A DNA stretch of 62,154 bases, taken from Candidatus Gastranaerophilales bacterium (GTDB lineage Bacteria; Cyanobacteriota; Vampirovibrionia; Gastranaerophilales; Gastranaerophilaceae). A program made the position numbers and the translations under genes. The notes under the pieces were generated by a model. That model had not been told where the DNA came from. It saw only the letters and a program-made list of their open reading frames with translations, and made no database searches. Position 1 is the stretch's first letter, and every line of letters begins with the position of its first letter. The stretch covers positions 1 through 62,154 of the forward strand of contig CALUVL010000013.1 in assembly GCA_944324225.1 (NCBI GenBank), given 5' to 3'. Of this stretch, positions 16,448 to 24,839 are shown one piece after another.

Positions 16448-16833
16448 AAGAATTAGTTGTAACCAACACAAAAGTATAAGATTTACACCATAACTAATAA
16501 CAATTCACTAATACTTTTGGCTGTGAGTTTCAAAGCCAAAAGTAATACAAAAGTATTAATTTTTCTTAACAAATAGTTATAAAGAATTACGCCTTGGGTA
16601 TATATATAATATACACGGAAGATATTCTCAAGATTCATATAACCCCGAATGCAATTGCTTTGGCAGGAGTGCAACCATTTTTAGAAGTGCGGTTGCTGCC
16701 ACAACTGCACACCTTATTATATCAATGTGAAACCTTGTATTCTCTTAGAAAAATATCATATACGATTTGATGAGCGGCAATGTCCGCTCTTTTGGTATGT
16801 TTACCATATATTTTCAGTGTGTATAATATTGGT
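16448..16833. other. Gene-free spacer with competing hairpins
   Basis: There is no credible gene in this 386-bp stretch. It holds a 10-bp stem at 16513-16522/16534-16543 (ACTTTTGGCT / AGCCAAAAGT). Overlapping it, an alternative pairing joins 16510-16519 (AATACTTTTG) to 16549-16558 (CAAAAGTATT), followed by AATTTTTC. A further hairpin GCAACC/GGTTGC lies near 16672-16698. It may be the terminator of the 16133 gene plus the leader of rex. Confidence 0.5.
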
Positions 16834-17448
16834 ATGGAAAAAAAGATTTCAGGAAAAATTATCAATCGCTTGACATTGTACCATTATATTCTGGATGACT
16901 ATATCAGCAAAAATATAGAATTTATTGCAAGCAACCAGATAGCGGCATTGTTGAATATTGACGACTCTCAGGTTCGAAAAGATATAAGTATTCTCAACAA
17001 TTCAGGCAAATGCAGGGTAGGATATATAGTTAAAGAACTCAAGAAGTCCATTGAAACAACTTTAGGTTTTTCAAAGACCAAAAATGCATTTATTATAGGA
17101 GCCGGAAACTTGGGGATGGCACTTGCAAAATATGACAATTTCACAAATTACGGACTGAATATTATTGCGCTTTTTGACAACGACCACAAAAAAATCGGAC
17201 ACAGCGTAAACAACAAAATCATTCTGGACATCAATAAACTTCCGAACTTAAGCCGCAAAACAGGTGTTGATATTGCAATTTTAACAGTCCCAAAGGAATT
17301 TGCACAAAGTACAGCAGATTTTCTGATAAAAGCCGACATAAAATATATCTGGAATTTTACCCCTGTTGTTTTGTCTGTTCCTGAAGACGTACAGGTTTGG
17401 AACGAAAACCTTATGGGGAATTTCCTGCAATTTACATATAATATTTAG
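16834..17448 (+). CDS. rex: Redox-sensing transcriptional repressor Rex
   Basis: Senses NADH/NAD+ and represses fermentation and respiration genes. The protein has 204 residues. Residues 8-70 are the winged HTH (INRLTLYHYILDDY, NQIAALLNIDDSQVRKDISI), and residues 80-200 the Rossmann domain with GAGNLGMALAKY and ALFDNDHKKIG, ending in IWNFTPVVLSVPEDVQVWNENL. The ATG at 16834 gives the normal Rex start; a longer ORF with 18 extra residues exists but has no ribosome binding site. The F-x-P-V-x-L-x-V-P pattern is family-typical. Confidence 0.92.
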   Translation: MEKKISGKIINRLTLYHYILDDYISKNIEFIASNQIAALLNIDDSQVRKDISILNNSGKCRVGYIVKELKKSIETTLGFSKTKNAFIIGAGNLGMALAKYDNFTNYGLNIIALFDNDHKKIGHSVNNKIILDINKLPNLSRKTGVDIAILTVPKEFAQSTADFLIKADIKYIWNFTPVVLSVPEDVQVWNENLMGNFLQFTYNI

Positions 17449-17526
17449 CCTCCGGCAATTTCACACATCTTAAAATTTTGATAAACAGCAGCAAAAAATA
17501 TCCTGTTTAAACTTATAATAAACATC

Positions 17527-18528
17527 ATGAAAATCACTGCAAATTACACTAACACTTACCCTTCATACAGCCCCAGCGGTTACAAAAGCAACTGCACACC
17601 ATCATTTGGCATAAGTTTCACGCCAAAAATATTAAAAGACATTTTCATAAAAAACACCACTCTTCATGGAGTTTCAAAAATAAGGAACGTACACGCAGGA
17701 AAATTCGGCACAGTCTGCAGTGGTTCTAAACCTCTGAAAAATTTTGAAGACAGAATTGGAACCAAAGAACTTGAAAAACTGTATAAAAAAGGACTTTCCA
17801 CAAACACAGACGGCTGGGCAAACTGCTTTTTAAAATCAAAAGCTGACAGACCGCTTTCGACATCCTCCGTATATGATTGTTCTGTGATGTACTTGTTCAA
17901 CGAAAAGACAAACACCCACTTTTTATATCACTCATACTTTGACACAACAGAAAACACCTTTGATTATTTGATAAAAACTTTCATGCCGGAAGGCTTCACA
18001 AAAGCAAACCTTGTGACAGGCTATGCAAAATGGTACCCGAAACACGGTGAAACCTTAACACAAATGCTGAAAGCATTGAAAACAAACACTCAAAATGCAG
18101 AGGTTAATATATATCACTACAACTCTGAACTTCCTGAAATTGTCGGCTATAAAGGGAATGTTTTTGAAATTCCTAATATCAGAACCAAACTCGGTTTCAG
18201 CGACAAAGGACAGGCAAGCTTTAAAATTTGTGATTTGCAGATTGAAAAATTGACCTCTGAATTGAATACAAAATGTACCTCAACCCAAAACATTGAAACC
18301 TTAAGAAAAATTTATGCAAAACTCGGTTATGACAAAGAAATTCTCAAAGTCTTTAACAAATTGCTTGACGAAAGAGCTGATAAAATAAAAGAAATGGAAT
18401 CCTGCAAAACTATTGAAGAATTAAACTCTATTATCAATTCATATCCGCTTAATGAAAAACTTAAATATTTTAATGCAATGGCAAGCCAGCGGAACCGTAT
18501 TTTATTAGACCAATTTTTCCACAAATAA
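17527..18528 (+). CDS. CheD-like putative deamidase with N-terminal signature
   Basis: Protein of 333 residues. It starts MKITANYT and has P-S-F-G-I-S-F at 25-31, similar to the N-terminal motif of other proteins here. The central part carries T112, C118 and H135 (T-x5-C-x16-H), exactly the spacing of the Thr-Cys-His triad of Thermotoga CheD, in the context STSSVYDCSVMYLF and HFLYHSYFD, then NLVTGYAKW (like the I-A-G-G strand). It is weakly similar in layout to the 4961-5539 protein. The C-terminal 100 residues are helical and unassigned. No chemotaxis gene is nearby, so a secreted or regulatory deamidase is possible, not shown. Confidence 0.5.
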   Translation: MKITANYTNTYPSYSPSGYKSNCTPSFGISFTPKILKDIFIKNTTLHGVSKIRNVHAGKFGTVCSGSKPLKNFEDRIGTKELEKLYKKGLSTNTDGWANCFLKSKADRPLSTSSVYDCSVMYLFNEKTNTHFLYHSYFDTTENTFDYLIKTFMPEGFTKANLVTGYAKWYPKHGETLTQMLKALKTNTQNAEVNIYHYNSELPEIVGYKGNVFEIPNIRTKLGFSDKGQASFKICDLQIEKLTSELNTKCTSTQNIETLRKIYAKLGYDKEILKVFNKLLDERADKIKEMESCKTIEELNSIINSYPLNEKLKYFNAMASQRNRILLDQFFHK

Positions 18529-18533
18529 ACAAC

Positions 18534-19298
18534 TTACATAACAGCCAGCGTATTCAACTGGTAAAGGTATCTCAGCCCTTCCAGAGTAAGAGTTGGGTTA
18601 ATAAAATCAAACGGACGCTTGAGGTAATTTGAAATAAGCCCAGAATATCCGCCTGTTGCAACAAGAACCGCTTTTTCACCGAGTTCCTGCTCACACTGTT
18701 CGACAAGCCCGTCAATCATACCCGCCGTTCCTCTGATTACACCTGAAAGAATAGCATCCTGAGTATTGTGGCCGATTGCATGATTAGAGATTGCAACATC
18801 AATTCTCGGCAGTTTTGACGTAAAAGTATTCAAAACCTTCATCTGAAGATTAAGCCCCGGAGCAATGACTCCGCCGATAAATTCGCCATTTTTATTCACA
18901 ATATCAAAGGTTGTGGCTGTACCAAAGTCAATCACAATAACAGGTTTGTCATACAAAACATAAGCACCAGCCGCATTTGCAATCCTGTCTGCACCTGCTT
19001 CTTCGGGATTGTCCAGCGCAATTTTTATGCCTGTATTAATTGCCGTACTCAAAAACAAAGGCTCAATTTTAAAAACATTCCTTACTGCATTTTTAAACTT
19101 TTCATTCAACTCTTCCACAACAGAAGAAATAATACATCCGCTGACATTGAAGTTCTTGAACAAAGATTTCAACAGAACCTCATACTCTTCCAGCGGCAAA
19201 TCCTTGTCTGATGCAAGCCTGAACTCTTCAACAAGCGCATCATCCTCAAACAATCCTAATGTGATACTTGTATTCCCTATATCAGCTGTCAAAAGCAT
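18534..19298 (-). CDS. coaX: Type III pantothenate kinase
   Basis: Phosphorylates pantothenate, the first step of coenzyme A synthesis. The 254-residue protein has ASKHA-fold motifs: T-A-D-I-G-N-T-S-I-T-L-G at the start, ISSVVEELNEK, NPEEAGADRIANAAGA, VIDFGTATTFDIV, GGVIAPGLNLQM and ATGGYSGLI. The ATG at 19298 is used with AGAGGA as ribosome binding site; an upstream TTG gives seven extra residues. The ribosome binding site lies within the 3-prime arm of a stem-loop. Confidence 0.95.
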   Translation of the reverse strand: MLLTADIGNTSITLGLFEDDALVEEFRLASDKDLPLEEYEVLLKSLFKNFNVSGCIISSVVEELNEKFKNAVRNVFKIEPLFLSTAINTGIKIALDNPEEAGADRIANAAGAYVLYDKPVIVIDFGTATTFDIVNKNGEFIGGVIAPGLNLQMKVLNTFTSKLPRIDVAISNHAIGHNTQDAILSGVIRGTAGMIDGLVEQCEQELGEKAVLVATGGYSGLISNYLKRPFDFINPTLTLEGLRYLYQLNTLAVM

Positions 19299-19301
19299 AA
19301 A

Positions 19302-19328
19302 AAATAGTCCTCTTTTCAAGGACTATTT
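19302..19328 (-). terminator. Stem-loop with T-run overlapping the coaX ribosome binding site
   Basis: Perfect 10-bp stem (AAATAGTCCT / AGGACTATTT) with a 7-base loop and six T on the reverse strand. It lies between the small gene ending at 19357 and coaX, so it looks like the terminator of the former, but the stem holds the GAGGA of coaX. Confidence 0.75.
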
Positions 19329-19356
19329 TATAACAAATATTTTTTACATGCAAAAC

Positions 19357-19575
19357 CTATGCCTGAATTGCATTGTCAGAATTTTGCAAACCTTTGCCAT
19401 TGAGCAGATTTCCGATACCGCCTGCTGGCATATATGCAACCTGGTTTGGAACATGAATTGAATTCATTTCCTCCAGTTTTTTCTTAAATCCTTTTTTATC
19501 AATTGATTGGCTTGAATAATCTTCATAACTTCTATCGACTTTATAATCACTTCCGATTCTTTCTACTCCGGCCAT
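19357..19575 (-). CDS. Small 72-residue hypothetical protein
   Basis: Unrecognised, polar and basic in its first half (SDYKVDRSYEDYSSQSIDKKGFKKK), ending in GGIGNLLNGKGLQNSDNAIQA. No signal peptide or membrane helix. It has an AAAGGAG ribosome binding site, an HLR1-type operator at 19675-19692 about 100 bases upstream, and a terminator after the stop. One of the HLR1-linked small proteins; function unknown. Confidence 0.6.
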   Translation of the reverse strand: MAGVERIGSDYKVDRSYEDYSSQSIDKKGFKKKLEEMNSIHVPNQVAYMPAGGIGNLLNGKGLQNSDNAIQA

Positions 19576-19674
19576 AATGTAAATCTCCTTTGTTTATGCA
19601 TGAGTCCTCTTAATATATCTCTTACATATATAAAGTATATTATTCCATTAAAATTGCTTTAATTAACAAATTTT

Positions 19675-19692
19675 GTTACATAAGTTTACAAA
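19675..19692 (-). promoter_or_regulatory. HLR1-type direct repeat (RpaB-like operator)
   Basis: GTTACATA-AG-TTTACAAA, a perfect consensus match. Using the reverse-strand TATACT at 19634-19639 as -10 box, the repeat lies around -48 to -65, where HLR1 sites of activated cyanobacterial genes are found. It is also upstream of hisS on the other strand. Confidence 0.7.
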
Positions 19693-19758
19693 AATCGACT
19701 TAAATTTAATCATACCTTGATTGTTGACAAAAAGAATTTGTCTAAATATAATTTTCTT

Positions 19759-21003
19759 ATGGTTAAGATTATTAATGTAGTAAAAGGGACAAAAGATATA
19801 CTTCCGGCAGATGCTCCGATGTGGCAGATGTTGGAAAAAAACGCACTTGAAGTGTTTTCCAAATACGGATATAAAGAAATAAGAACACCGATTTTTGAAG
19901 TAACTGAACTTTTTGCAAGAGGAGTCGGCGATACAACTGATATTGTAAACAAAGAAATGTACACATTTGAAAAAAGCGACCGCTCATTGACTTTGCGTCC
20001 TGAAAATACAGCCGGAGTTGTCAGATCATTTATAGAAAACGGAATGACAAGGCTTTCACCACCGGTCAAACTCTGGTACAAAGGCCCTATGTTCCGCTAT
20101 GAACGCCCGCAGGCAGGACGCCAGCGGCAGTTCCATCAGGTCGGAGTAGAGATGTTCGGCGTTAAAGAACCGGCTGCAGATGCTGAAGTTATACTTTTAG
20201 CAGTAAATTATCTTAAATCACTCGGATTGAATGACCTTGAAGTTGAAATCAATTCTCTTGGCTGTCCGGAGTGCAGGGAGGCTTACAAAAACAAGATTAA
20301 AGAAGTCTTAAAGCCTGAATTTGACAATCTTTGCGATGACTGCAAAAACAGATACGAGAAAAATCCGCTCAGGCTTCTTGACTGCAAAGTAGAATCCTGC
20401 AAAGCAATCTTTGAAAAACCCGAAATTAAGGCGGTAATTCAGTCTGACTTTATCTGCGAAGCTTGCGCTGAACACTACTCAAAACTTAAAACATACTTAG
20501 ATGAACTTAATATAAAATACGTTGAAAACAAACTTCTTGTAAGGGGTTTAGATTACTACAACAGAACTGTTTTTGAAATCAAATCAAACAATCTGGGTTC
20601 TCAAAATGCCGTCTGCGGAGGCGGACGCTATGACAGCCTTGTCCGAAACCTCGGAGGAGAAGACACCCCCGCTGTCGGCTGGGCTATGGGTATGGAAAGA
20701 CTTATTTCGCTTATTCCGCCTGTTGAAACACCTAAACTTGACGGCTACATTGTTTCCAACACACCGGTTGAAGCCTTCAAACTGGCGGAAGAACTTAGAA
20801 ATGCAGGGGTTGAAGTAGAATTCGACCTTCAAAACAAAAAATTCACAAAACAGCTTGAAAAAGCATCAAAAGTGGCTCAATATGCGCTTATTCTGGGCGA
20901 AGATGAAATAAAAACCAATACTGTGTCCGTTAAAAATCTGGCAACTTCAACACAAAAATCAATTGCCAGAGCTAACATAGGGAGTGAATTTAAAAATGTC
21001 TGA
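19759..21003 (+). CDS. hisS: Histidyl-tRNA synthetase
   Basis: Charges tRNA-His. The 414-residue class II synthetase has VKGTKDILPADA at the start, motif 2 around the YKGPMFRYERPQAGRQRQFHQVGVE region, LVRGLDYYNRTVFEI and a motif 3 region GWAMGMERL, with the C-terminal anticodon-binding domain after it. A Cys-rich insert (CPECREAYKNK, CDDCKNRYEKNPLRLLDCK) is seen in this family. A longer ORF begins with TTG at 19717, but ATG at 19759 matches the usual start. Confidence 0.96.
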   Translation: MVKIINVVKGTKDILPADAPMWQMLEKNALEVFSKYGYKEIRTPIFEVTELFARGVGDTTDIVNKEMYTFEKSDRSLTLRPENTAGVVRSFIENGMTRLSPPVKLWYKGPMFRYERPQAGRQRQFHQVGVEMFGVKEPAADAEVILLAVNYLKSLGLNDLEVEINSLGCPECREAYKNKIKEVLKPEFDNLCDDCKNRYEKNPLRLLDCKVESCKAIFEKPEIKAVIQSDFICEACAEHYSKLKTYLDELNIKYVENKLLVRGLDYYNRTVFEIKSNNLGSQNAVCGGGRYDSLVRNLGGEDTPAVGWAMGMERLISLIPPVETPKLDGYIVSNTPVEAFKLAEELRNAGVEVEFDLQNKKFTKQLEKASKVAQYALILGEDEIKTNTVSVKNLATSTQKSIARANIGSEFKNV

Positions 21004-21340
21004 ATTACTTGATGAAGTAATCTCAAAGTTATCAAATGCCTTCAGAAGAACCTTTGATGACTACAAAGGGCTGTACCTTTTCGGCACCTGCATTGACGGT
21101 GAAATTCATGAGGGAGAAGATATCGAAATTGTCGCAATCTTTGACATAGAAGACAAGTCAAAGCGCGAACAAATATGGCCGATAATCGGCAAAATCGAAA
21201 CAGCGCTTGATGTTTGCATAGATTTATACCCTTACACAATGGATGACTTCAAAAAAGACGAAGATTTGTATGAAGAAGTAATGGAAGAAGGGATTTTTTA
21301 CAACCCGCTCGGCATCAGGCAGAATAAGGGGTTGAGTTAA
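20996..21340 (+). CDS. Degenerate nucleotidyltransferase-like protein
   Basis: Small protein of 114 residues (ATG at 20996, GGGAG ribosome binding site) whose core YLFGTCIDGEIHEGEDIEI resembles the MNT-type nucleotidyltransferase motif G-S-x-x-x-G-x-x-x-x-x-S-D-x-D. The expected D-x-D reads D-I-E and the serine is lost, so activity is doubtful. It overlaps hisS by 8 bases, so it is translationally coupled to it. It could be a pseudo-enzyme that binds a nucleotide or RNA; function unknown. Confidence 0.5.
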   Translation: MSELLDEVISKLSNAFRRTFDDYKGLYLFGTCIDGEIHEGEDIEIVAIFDIEDKSKREQIWPIIGKIETALDVCIDLYPYTMDDFKKDEDLYEEVMEEGIFYNPLGIRQNKGLS

Positions 21341-21409
21341 TCCGCTCTTGATTTATTTACAAAATGTGCTATAATAAGAACTTGTTAACCGGAAATTCAG
21401 GGGAAAATT

Positions 21410-21607
21410 ATGGAAAAAATTACTATTCGTTCAGACAGGGACACAGATTACACTTTTCAGTACAAAGGAGAAGATGTAACACTTAAAGCCAGAAGTATTT
21501 TGAGCATAGCAGACGGGCTTAATCACGTTGTTTTGCCGACCTGCGCAATGAAGATTGCTAACAATCTTATCATCATCAAGGATGACGTTAAGAAAAAAGC
21601 TGAATAA
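21410..21607 (+). CDS. Small 65-residue hypothetical protein
   Basis: Unrecognised, all-beta-looking small protein (starts MEKITIRSDRDTDYTF, ends in VKKKAE) with a GGGGAAAATT ribosome binding site and a strong terminator downstream at 21758-21796. It lies close to the nucleotidyltransferase-like gene upstream. No family assigned. Confidence 0.5.
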   Translation: MEKITIRSDRDTDYTFQYKGEDVTLKARSILSIADGLNHVVLPTCAMKIANNLIIIKDDVKKKAE

Positions 21608-21641
21608 CACGCTTCTGCCAGCCAAATAAATAGAATAAATT

Positions 21642-21712
21642 TGTCATTCTGAGCCTGTAATCTGAGATTCTTCGGGCTTTGCCCTCAGAATTACAGTTAG
21701 GCGAAGAATCCA
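21642..21712. repeat. Dispersed GTCATTCTGAG-type repeat
   Basis: Reads TCATTCTGAGCC, then GATTCTTCGG, and ends GGCGAAGAATCC, the recurring short motif of intergenic repeats in this window (also near 26285, 26419, 26704, 33609, 40611, 48401, 48558 and 49767). Internal inverted parts suggest a folding RNA or DNA element. Confidence 0.65.
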
Positions 21713-21757
21713 TTTATTTTCATGTATATCAATGAATAATTGCGAATTTTTAAATAG

Positions 21758-21796
21758 AAAACAGCCTTTCAATATTGTTTAAAAAGGCTGTTTTTT
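21758..21796. terminator. Intrinsic terminator
   Basis: Stem AAAACAGCCTTT / AAAGGCTGTTTT with a 13-base loop and a T-run, between the convergent genes ending at 21607 (+) and 21837 (-). It can act in both directions. Confidence 0.8.
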
Positions 21797-21836
21797 AAAT
21801 ATCCGTTTAAAACTAAAAATCCGTCGGGTTCAAAGC

Positions 21837-23483
21837 CTATGCCGCAATCACCGGAACATAATCTTCGCCGTCTCGAGAAACCCTGTATGCCCATGGCTGG
21901 TTATTTGTTGTCGTTTTTTCTGGCTGAGCTTCGCCTGAAAGGTTTGCAAGCTTTTCATTTATGCTGTCAATTAAATCATTGTCGCCAGTCTTTTCAGCAT
22001 AAGTTTTCGCTTTCTGGAGCAGTCCTCTGGCTTTATTATCGCAATTGTAGTCAATCATAATGTCCGCAGCATCCATATAATTCTGCGCAACTTTCAGCGG
22101 AGAATCAGCATCAGCATAATGTTTAACAGCTTTTGAGTAAGACTTTAAAGCCTCCTGAGGTTCGCCGAATCTGTCGTAAGCCTTTGCAAGACTTGACGAA
22201 ACATAACCTTTAACTTTGGAATTATCAGTTTCTGCCGCAAGATCATCTGCTACAGTAAGATAATCAAGAGCATCTTGCTCATACATATCTCTGTAAATAT
22301 TTCCCATTTTGGTCAAAGATGTTGACTGTGCCGCAAGGTTTTCACACTCACCGCCCCAGGCAACAGAGCTGTAATAGTGGTCTAGCGCAGGTTTAATCTG
22401 GTTTACATCATCATAAATCTGCCCCATTGCATAGTGAGCTTTTGTCTTCACATTGTTGTCAGTTGTCTGCTTAAGCGACATGTTGTAACTTTTGAGAGCC
22501 TGAGCATAAATATCGTGGTCATCATAAATTTTTCCGACTTCATAATATATTTTGGCGCCCGTTTCGGTATCTCCGAGTTCTTCTGCTCTTTCAAGCGCCT
22601 TTTGGAAATTTGCGATTGCTTTTTTAGGCTCATTTGCATAAGCAAGCCGTTTGGATTGAAGAAACATTGTTTTTAGTTCTTTGTCCTCAGGAACAAAAAC
22701 ATTTGATTTTGTCTGTACCTCAACAGAAGCCTGTTCTTCAACAACAGAGCTTGAAACCTCCATTTCTGTGACATTTTCCGGCATAGCGGAGGTTTCTGAT
22801 TTATGAATTTTTTCAGTAGAACCTTCAGGAAATTTTACAAGAAACTGGGGATTGATATTATTTTCGTTATATTTGAAATCTATATCCTGCAAAAACAGAG
22901 CATTGACCCAGTTTTCAACAACCTTTGAATCTTTATTCAGTGTAGCTGAAATATATCTGTCTAACTGGCGTGAAGCATTCATCAAATCCGATTTAACAAG
23001 ATTTGTATCAGGATTTGGCTGTGCAAGTTCGGCCTGAATCAGGCTGAGTCTGTTATTTACTTCATTGCTGAGATCTTCGGGGGTCCCGATTGCAATTGCA
23101 GTATTTTTAAAATCCTTAAGAATCTGCGCAATATTGATAGTTGCGGATCGACCTGCAGAAATAGACTTTTGAGCAGAACTCCTTGCCGATTGTGATGCAC
23201 CCTGACTGCCGCCAGCACTATATGAATATTGTCCGTATAGCTGTTGTGCACGCTGTGATTGTGCAGGAGTAATATTTTGATACCCTTGAGTATATTGCAG
23301 CCCGCGGCTCCTGCCTTGAGAATTGGCGCGTTCTTCCTGTTCCGCCTGCGTTAGCGTCTTTTGGGCATCTTCATCCTGTTTCTTTTTAACAAGAGTTCTG
23401 CCGTCTTTTACAATATAAGGGCGCTGGTAAATATTGTTTAAATTCAACCCCATACCGGTTTTACAATACCTCACTAATCTCAT
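21837..23483 (-). CDS. TPR-repeat protein
   Basis: Protein of 548 residues. The first 130 are polar and Gln/Ser/Gly-rich (GYQNITPAQSQRAQQLYGQY), with no signal peptide. Residues about 270-520 hold five to six tetratricopeptide-like helix pairs (for example PKKAIANFQKALERAEELGD, GKIYDDHDIYAQALKSYNMS, KMGNIYRDMYEQDALDYL, KAYDRFGEPQEALKSYSKA), usually a protein-binding scaffold. The first ATG (23483) has a weak ribosome binding site; an internal ATG at 23453 follows a GAGG about 15 bases upstream and would give 538 residues. No partner gene is adjacent. Cellular role unknown. Confidence 0.75.
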   Translation of the reverse strand: MRLVRYCKTGMGLNLNNIYQRPYIVKDGRTLVKKKQDEDAQKTLTQAEQEERANSQGRSRGLQYTQGYQNITPAQSQRAQQLYGQYSYSAGGSQGASQSARSSAQKSISAGRSATINIAQILKDFKNTAIAIGTPEDLSNEVNNRLSLIQAELAQPNPDTNLVKSDLMNASRQLDRYISATLNKDSKVVENWVNALFLQDIDFKYNENNINPQFLVKFPEGSTEKIHKSETSAMPENVTEMEVSSSVVEEQASVEVQTKSNVFVPEDKELKTMFLQSKRLAYANEPKKAIANFQKALERAEELGDTETGAKIYYEVGKIYDDHDIYAQALKSYNMSLKQTTDNNVKTKAHYAMGQIYDDVNQIKPALDHYYSSVAWGGECENLAAQSTSLTKMGNIYRDMYEQDALDYLTVADDLAAETDNSKVKGYVSSSLAKAYDRFGEPQEALKSYSKAVKHYADADSPLKVAQNYMDAADIMIDYNCDNKARGLLQKAKTYAEKTGDNDLIDSINEKLANLSGEAQPEKTTTNNQPWAYRVSRDGEDYVPVIAA

Positions 23484-23614
23484 TTCCGCACTAGAACTGA
23501 TAATGCGTCAATTTAACTATAACCTGAATTACACATATTGTTATCAATCTTTTGGATGAAATATTCAATTTTTTTTTAAGGTTTTTTGAGTAAATGTCAA
23601 GAATTATATAATTA

Positions 23615-23860
23615 TTAATTCAAATTTTCGTACAAAGTAGGTGCTTCCTGCACACTCACGTTATTTTGCGGAATTTTTACTACTCTTACACAAACAGTTC
23701 TGTTCGCATATTCAATCTTTATTATATCCCCTTCTTTTAATTGTTTTGAAGGTTTGGCCGGAGTCTCATTCACAAGAACACGCCCCATGTCCGAAACTTC
23801 ATTCGCAACAGTTCTTCTCTTTATCAATCTTGAAACTTTTAAATATTTATCTAACCGCAT
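23615..23860 (-). CDS. rqcP: S4-domain RNA-binding protein RqcP-like
   Basis: An 81-residue S4 domain protein (MRLDKYLKVSRLIKRRTVANEV, then GRVLVNETPAKPSKQLKEGD). This matches RqcP/YabO, which binds stalled 50S-peptidyl-tRNA and helps alanine tailing by RqcH in ribosome quality control. Length is typical. No rqcH lies in the window. An AAAGGAG ribosome binding site precedes the ATG. Confidence 0.85.
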   Translation of the reverse strand: MRLDKYLKVSRLIKRRTVANEVSDMGRVLVNETPAKPSKQLKEGDIIKIEYANRTVCVRVVKIPQNNVSVQEAPTLYENLN

Positions 23861-23950
23861 TTCTACTCCTTTGCTCTTTACAATTTTATCACGTAAATAT
23901 TTTATGTTATAATCACTCTATAAAATTAACAAAAGGGGTAATTCTGCCGG

Positions 23951-24766
23951 ATGAGAAGATTTCTTATTAATATATTATCTGTATTATTTTTTTTAGTCGC
24001 AACCACAGGTGTAGCTGGAGCAAAAGATATCAAATTTGTTCAAGTAACAGATGTACATTATACAGTTCAAAATGAATATTCTAAAGAGGCTCTTGCAGGT
24101 GCTGTTGAAGATATTAACAAACAAAAAGACATCTCATTTGTTGTTTTCACAGGCGACAATATCGGAAGCCCCAAACAAGAAAATCTTGTCGGCTTTGTCA
24201 GAGAAGCCAACAAGCTGGATGTTCCATATTATCTTGTTATAGGCAATCATGATGTTTATAAAGCCGGCGGAATGTCTAAAGTAAATTACATTGACATAGT
24301 TAAAGACAACAATATTTTATACAGACCTTCAAAACCCAATTATGTCTTCAAAAAAGAGGGATTTGTTTTTATAGTTGTTGACGGAGCAAAAGAAGTAATC
24401 CCTGGTTCTATTGGATATTACAAGGATTCAACTCTTACCTGGCTTGATAAACAGCTGAAAAAAAATAAAAAACATCCTGTAATAATTTTCCAACACTATC
24501 CGCTTGTTGAACCAAAAGAACATAAATCACATAGAACATATCTGCCAGAAAAATATTTTGAAGTCTTAGCTAAACACAAAAATGTAATTGCAATAATTTC
24601 TGGGCACTATCATGTGAATGCCGAGAAAATGCAGGATGGGATTTATCATATTTCAACACCGGCACTTATCAACCCGCCGAATTATTACAAAGTGATAGAT
24701 ATTGTTACAACTCCTGGTTTTTCACCAATGATTTACACTGAGCTTAAGTCCGCTGACGTTAAGTAG
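23951..24766 (+). CDS. Secreted calcineurin-like phosphoesterase
   Basis: Protein of 271 residues with an N-terminal signal peptide (RRFLINILSVLFFLVATTGVAGA, likely cut after AGA). The metallophosphatase motifs are D-V-H-Y near residue 34, F-T-G-D-N at about 67-71, G-N-H-D-V near 98-102, and G-H-Y-H-V with an earlier Q-H-Y-P in the last third; these hold the two-metal site. It probably hydrolyses a periplasmic phosphoester, substrate unknown. Divergent from rqcP with a short spacer. Confidence 0.85.
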   Translation: MRRFLINILSVLFFLVATTGVAGAKDIKFVQVTDVHYTVQNEYSKEALAGAVEDINKQKDISFVVFTGDNIGSPKQENLVGFVREANKLDVPYYLVIGNHDVYKAGGMSKVNYIDIVKDNNILYRPSKPNYVFKKEGFVFIVVDGAKEVIPGSIGYYKDSTLTWLDKQLKKNKKHPVIIFQHYPLVEPKEHKSHRTYLPEKYFEVLAKHKNVIAIISGHYHVNAEKMQDGIYHISTPALINPPNYYKVIDIVTTPGFSPMIYTELKSADVK

Positions 24767-24839
24767 GCCGGTTGTTGCAATTTTTTATCAATAATATTAT
24801 AATTGACCTATAGTATAGAGTTTAAGGGAAATAAATATA

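Noticed and set aside
16670-16720. Possible SRP RNA
   Set aside because: The conserved apical GGAAGCAGCC-type sequence is missing; only a simple GCAACC/GGTTGC hairpin is seen.
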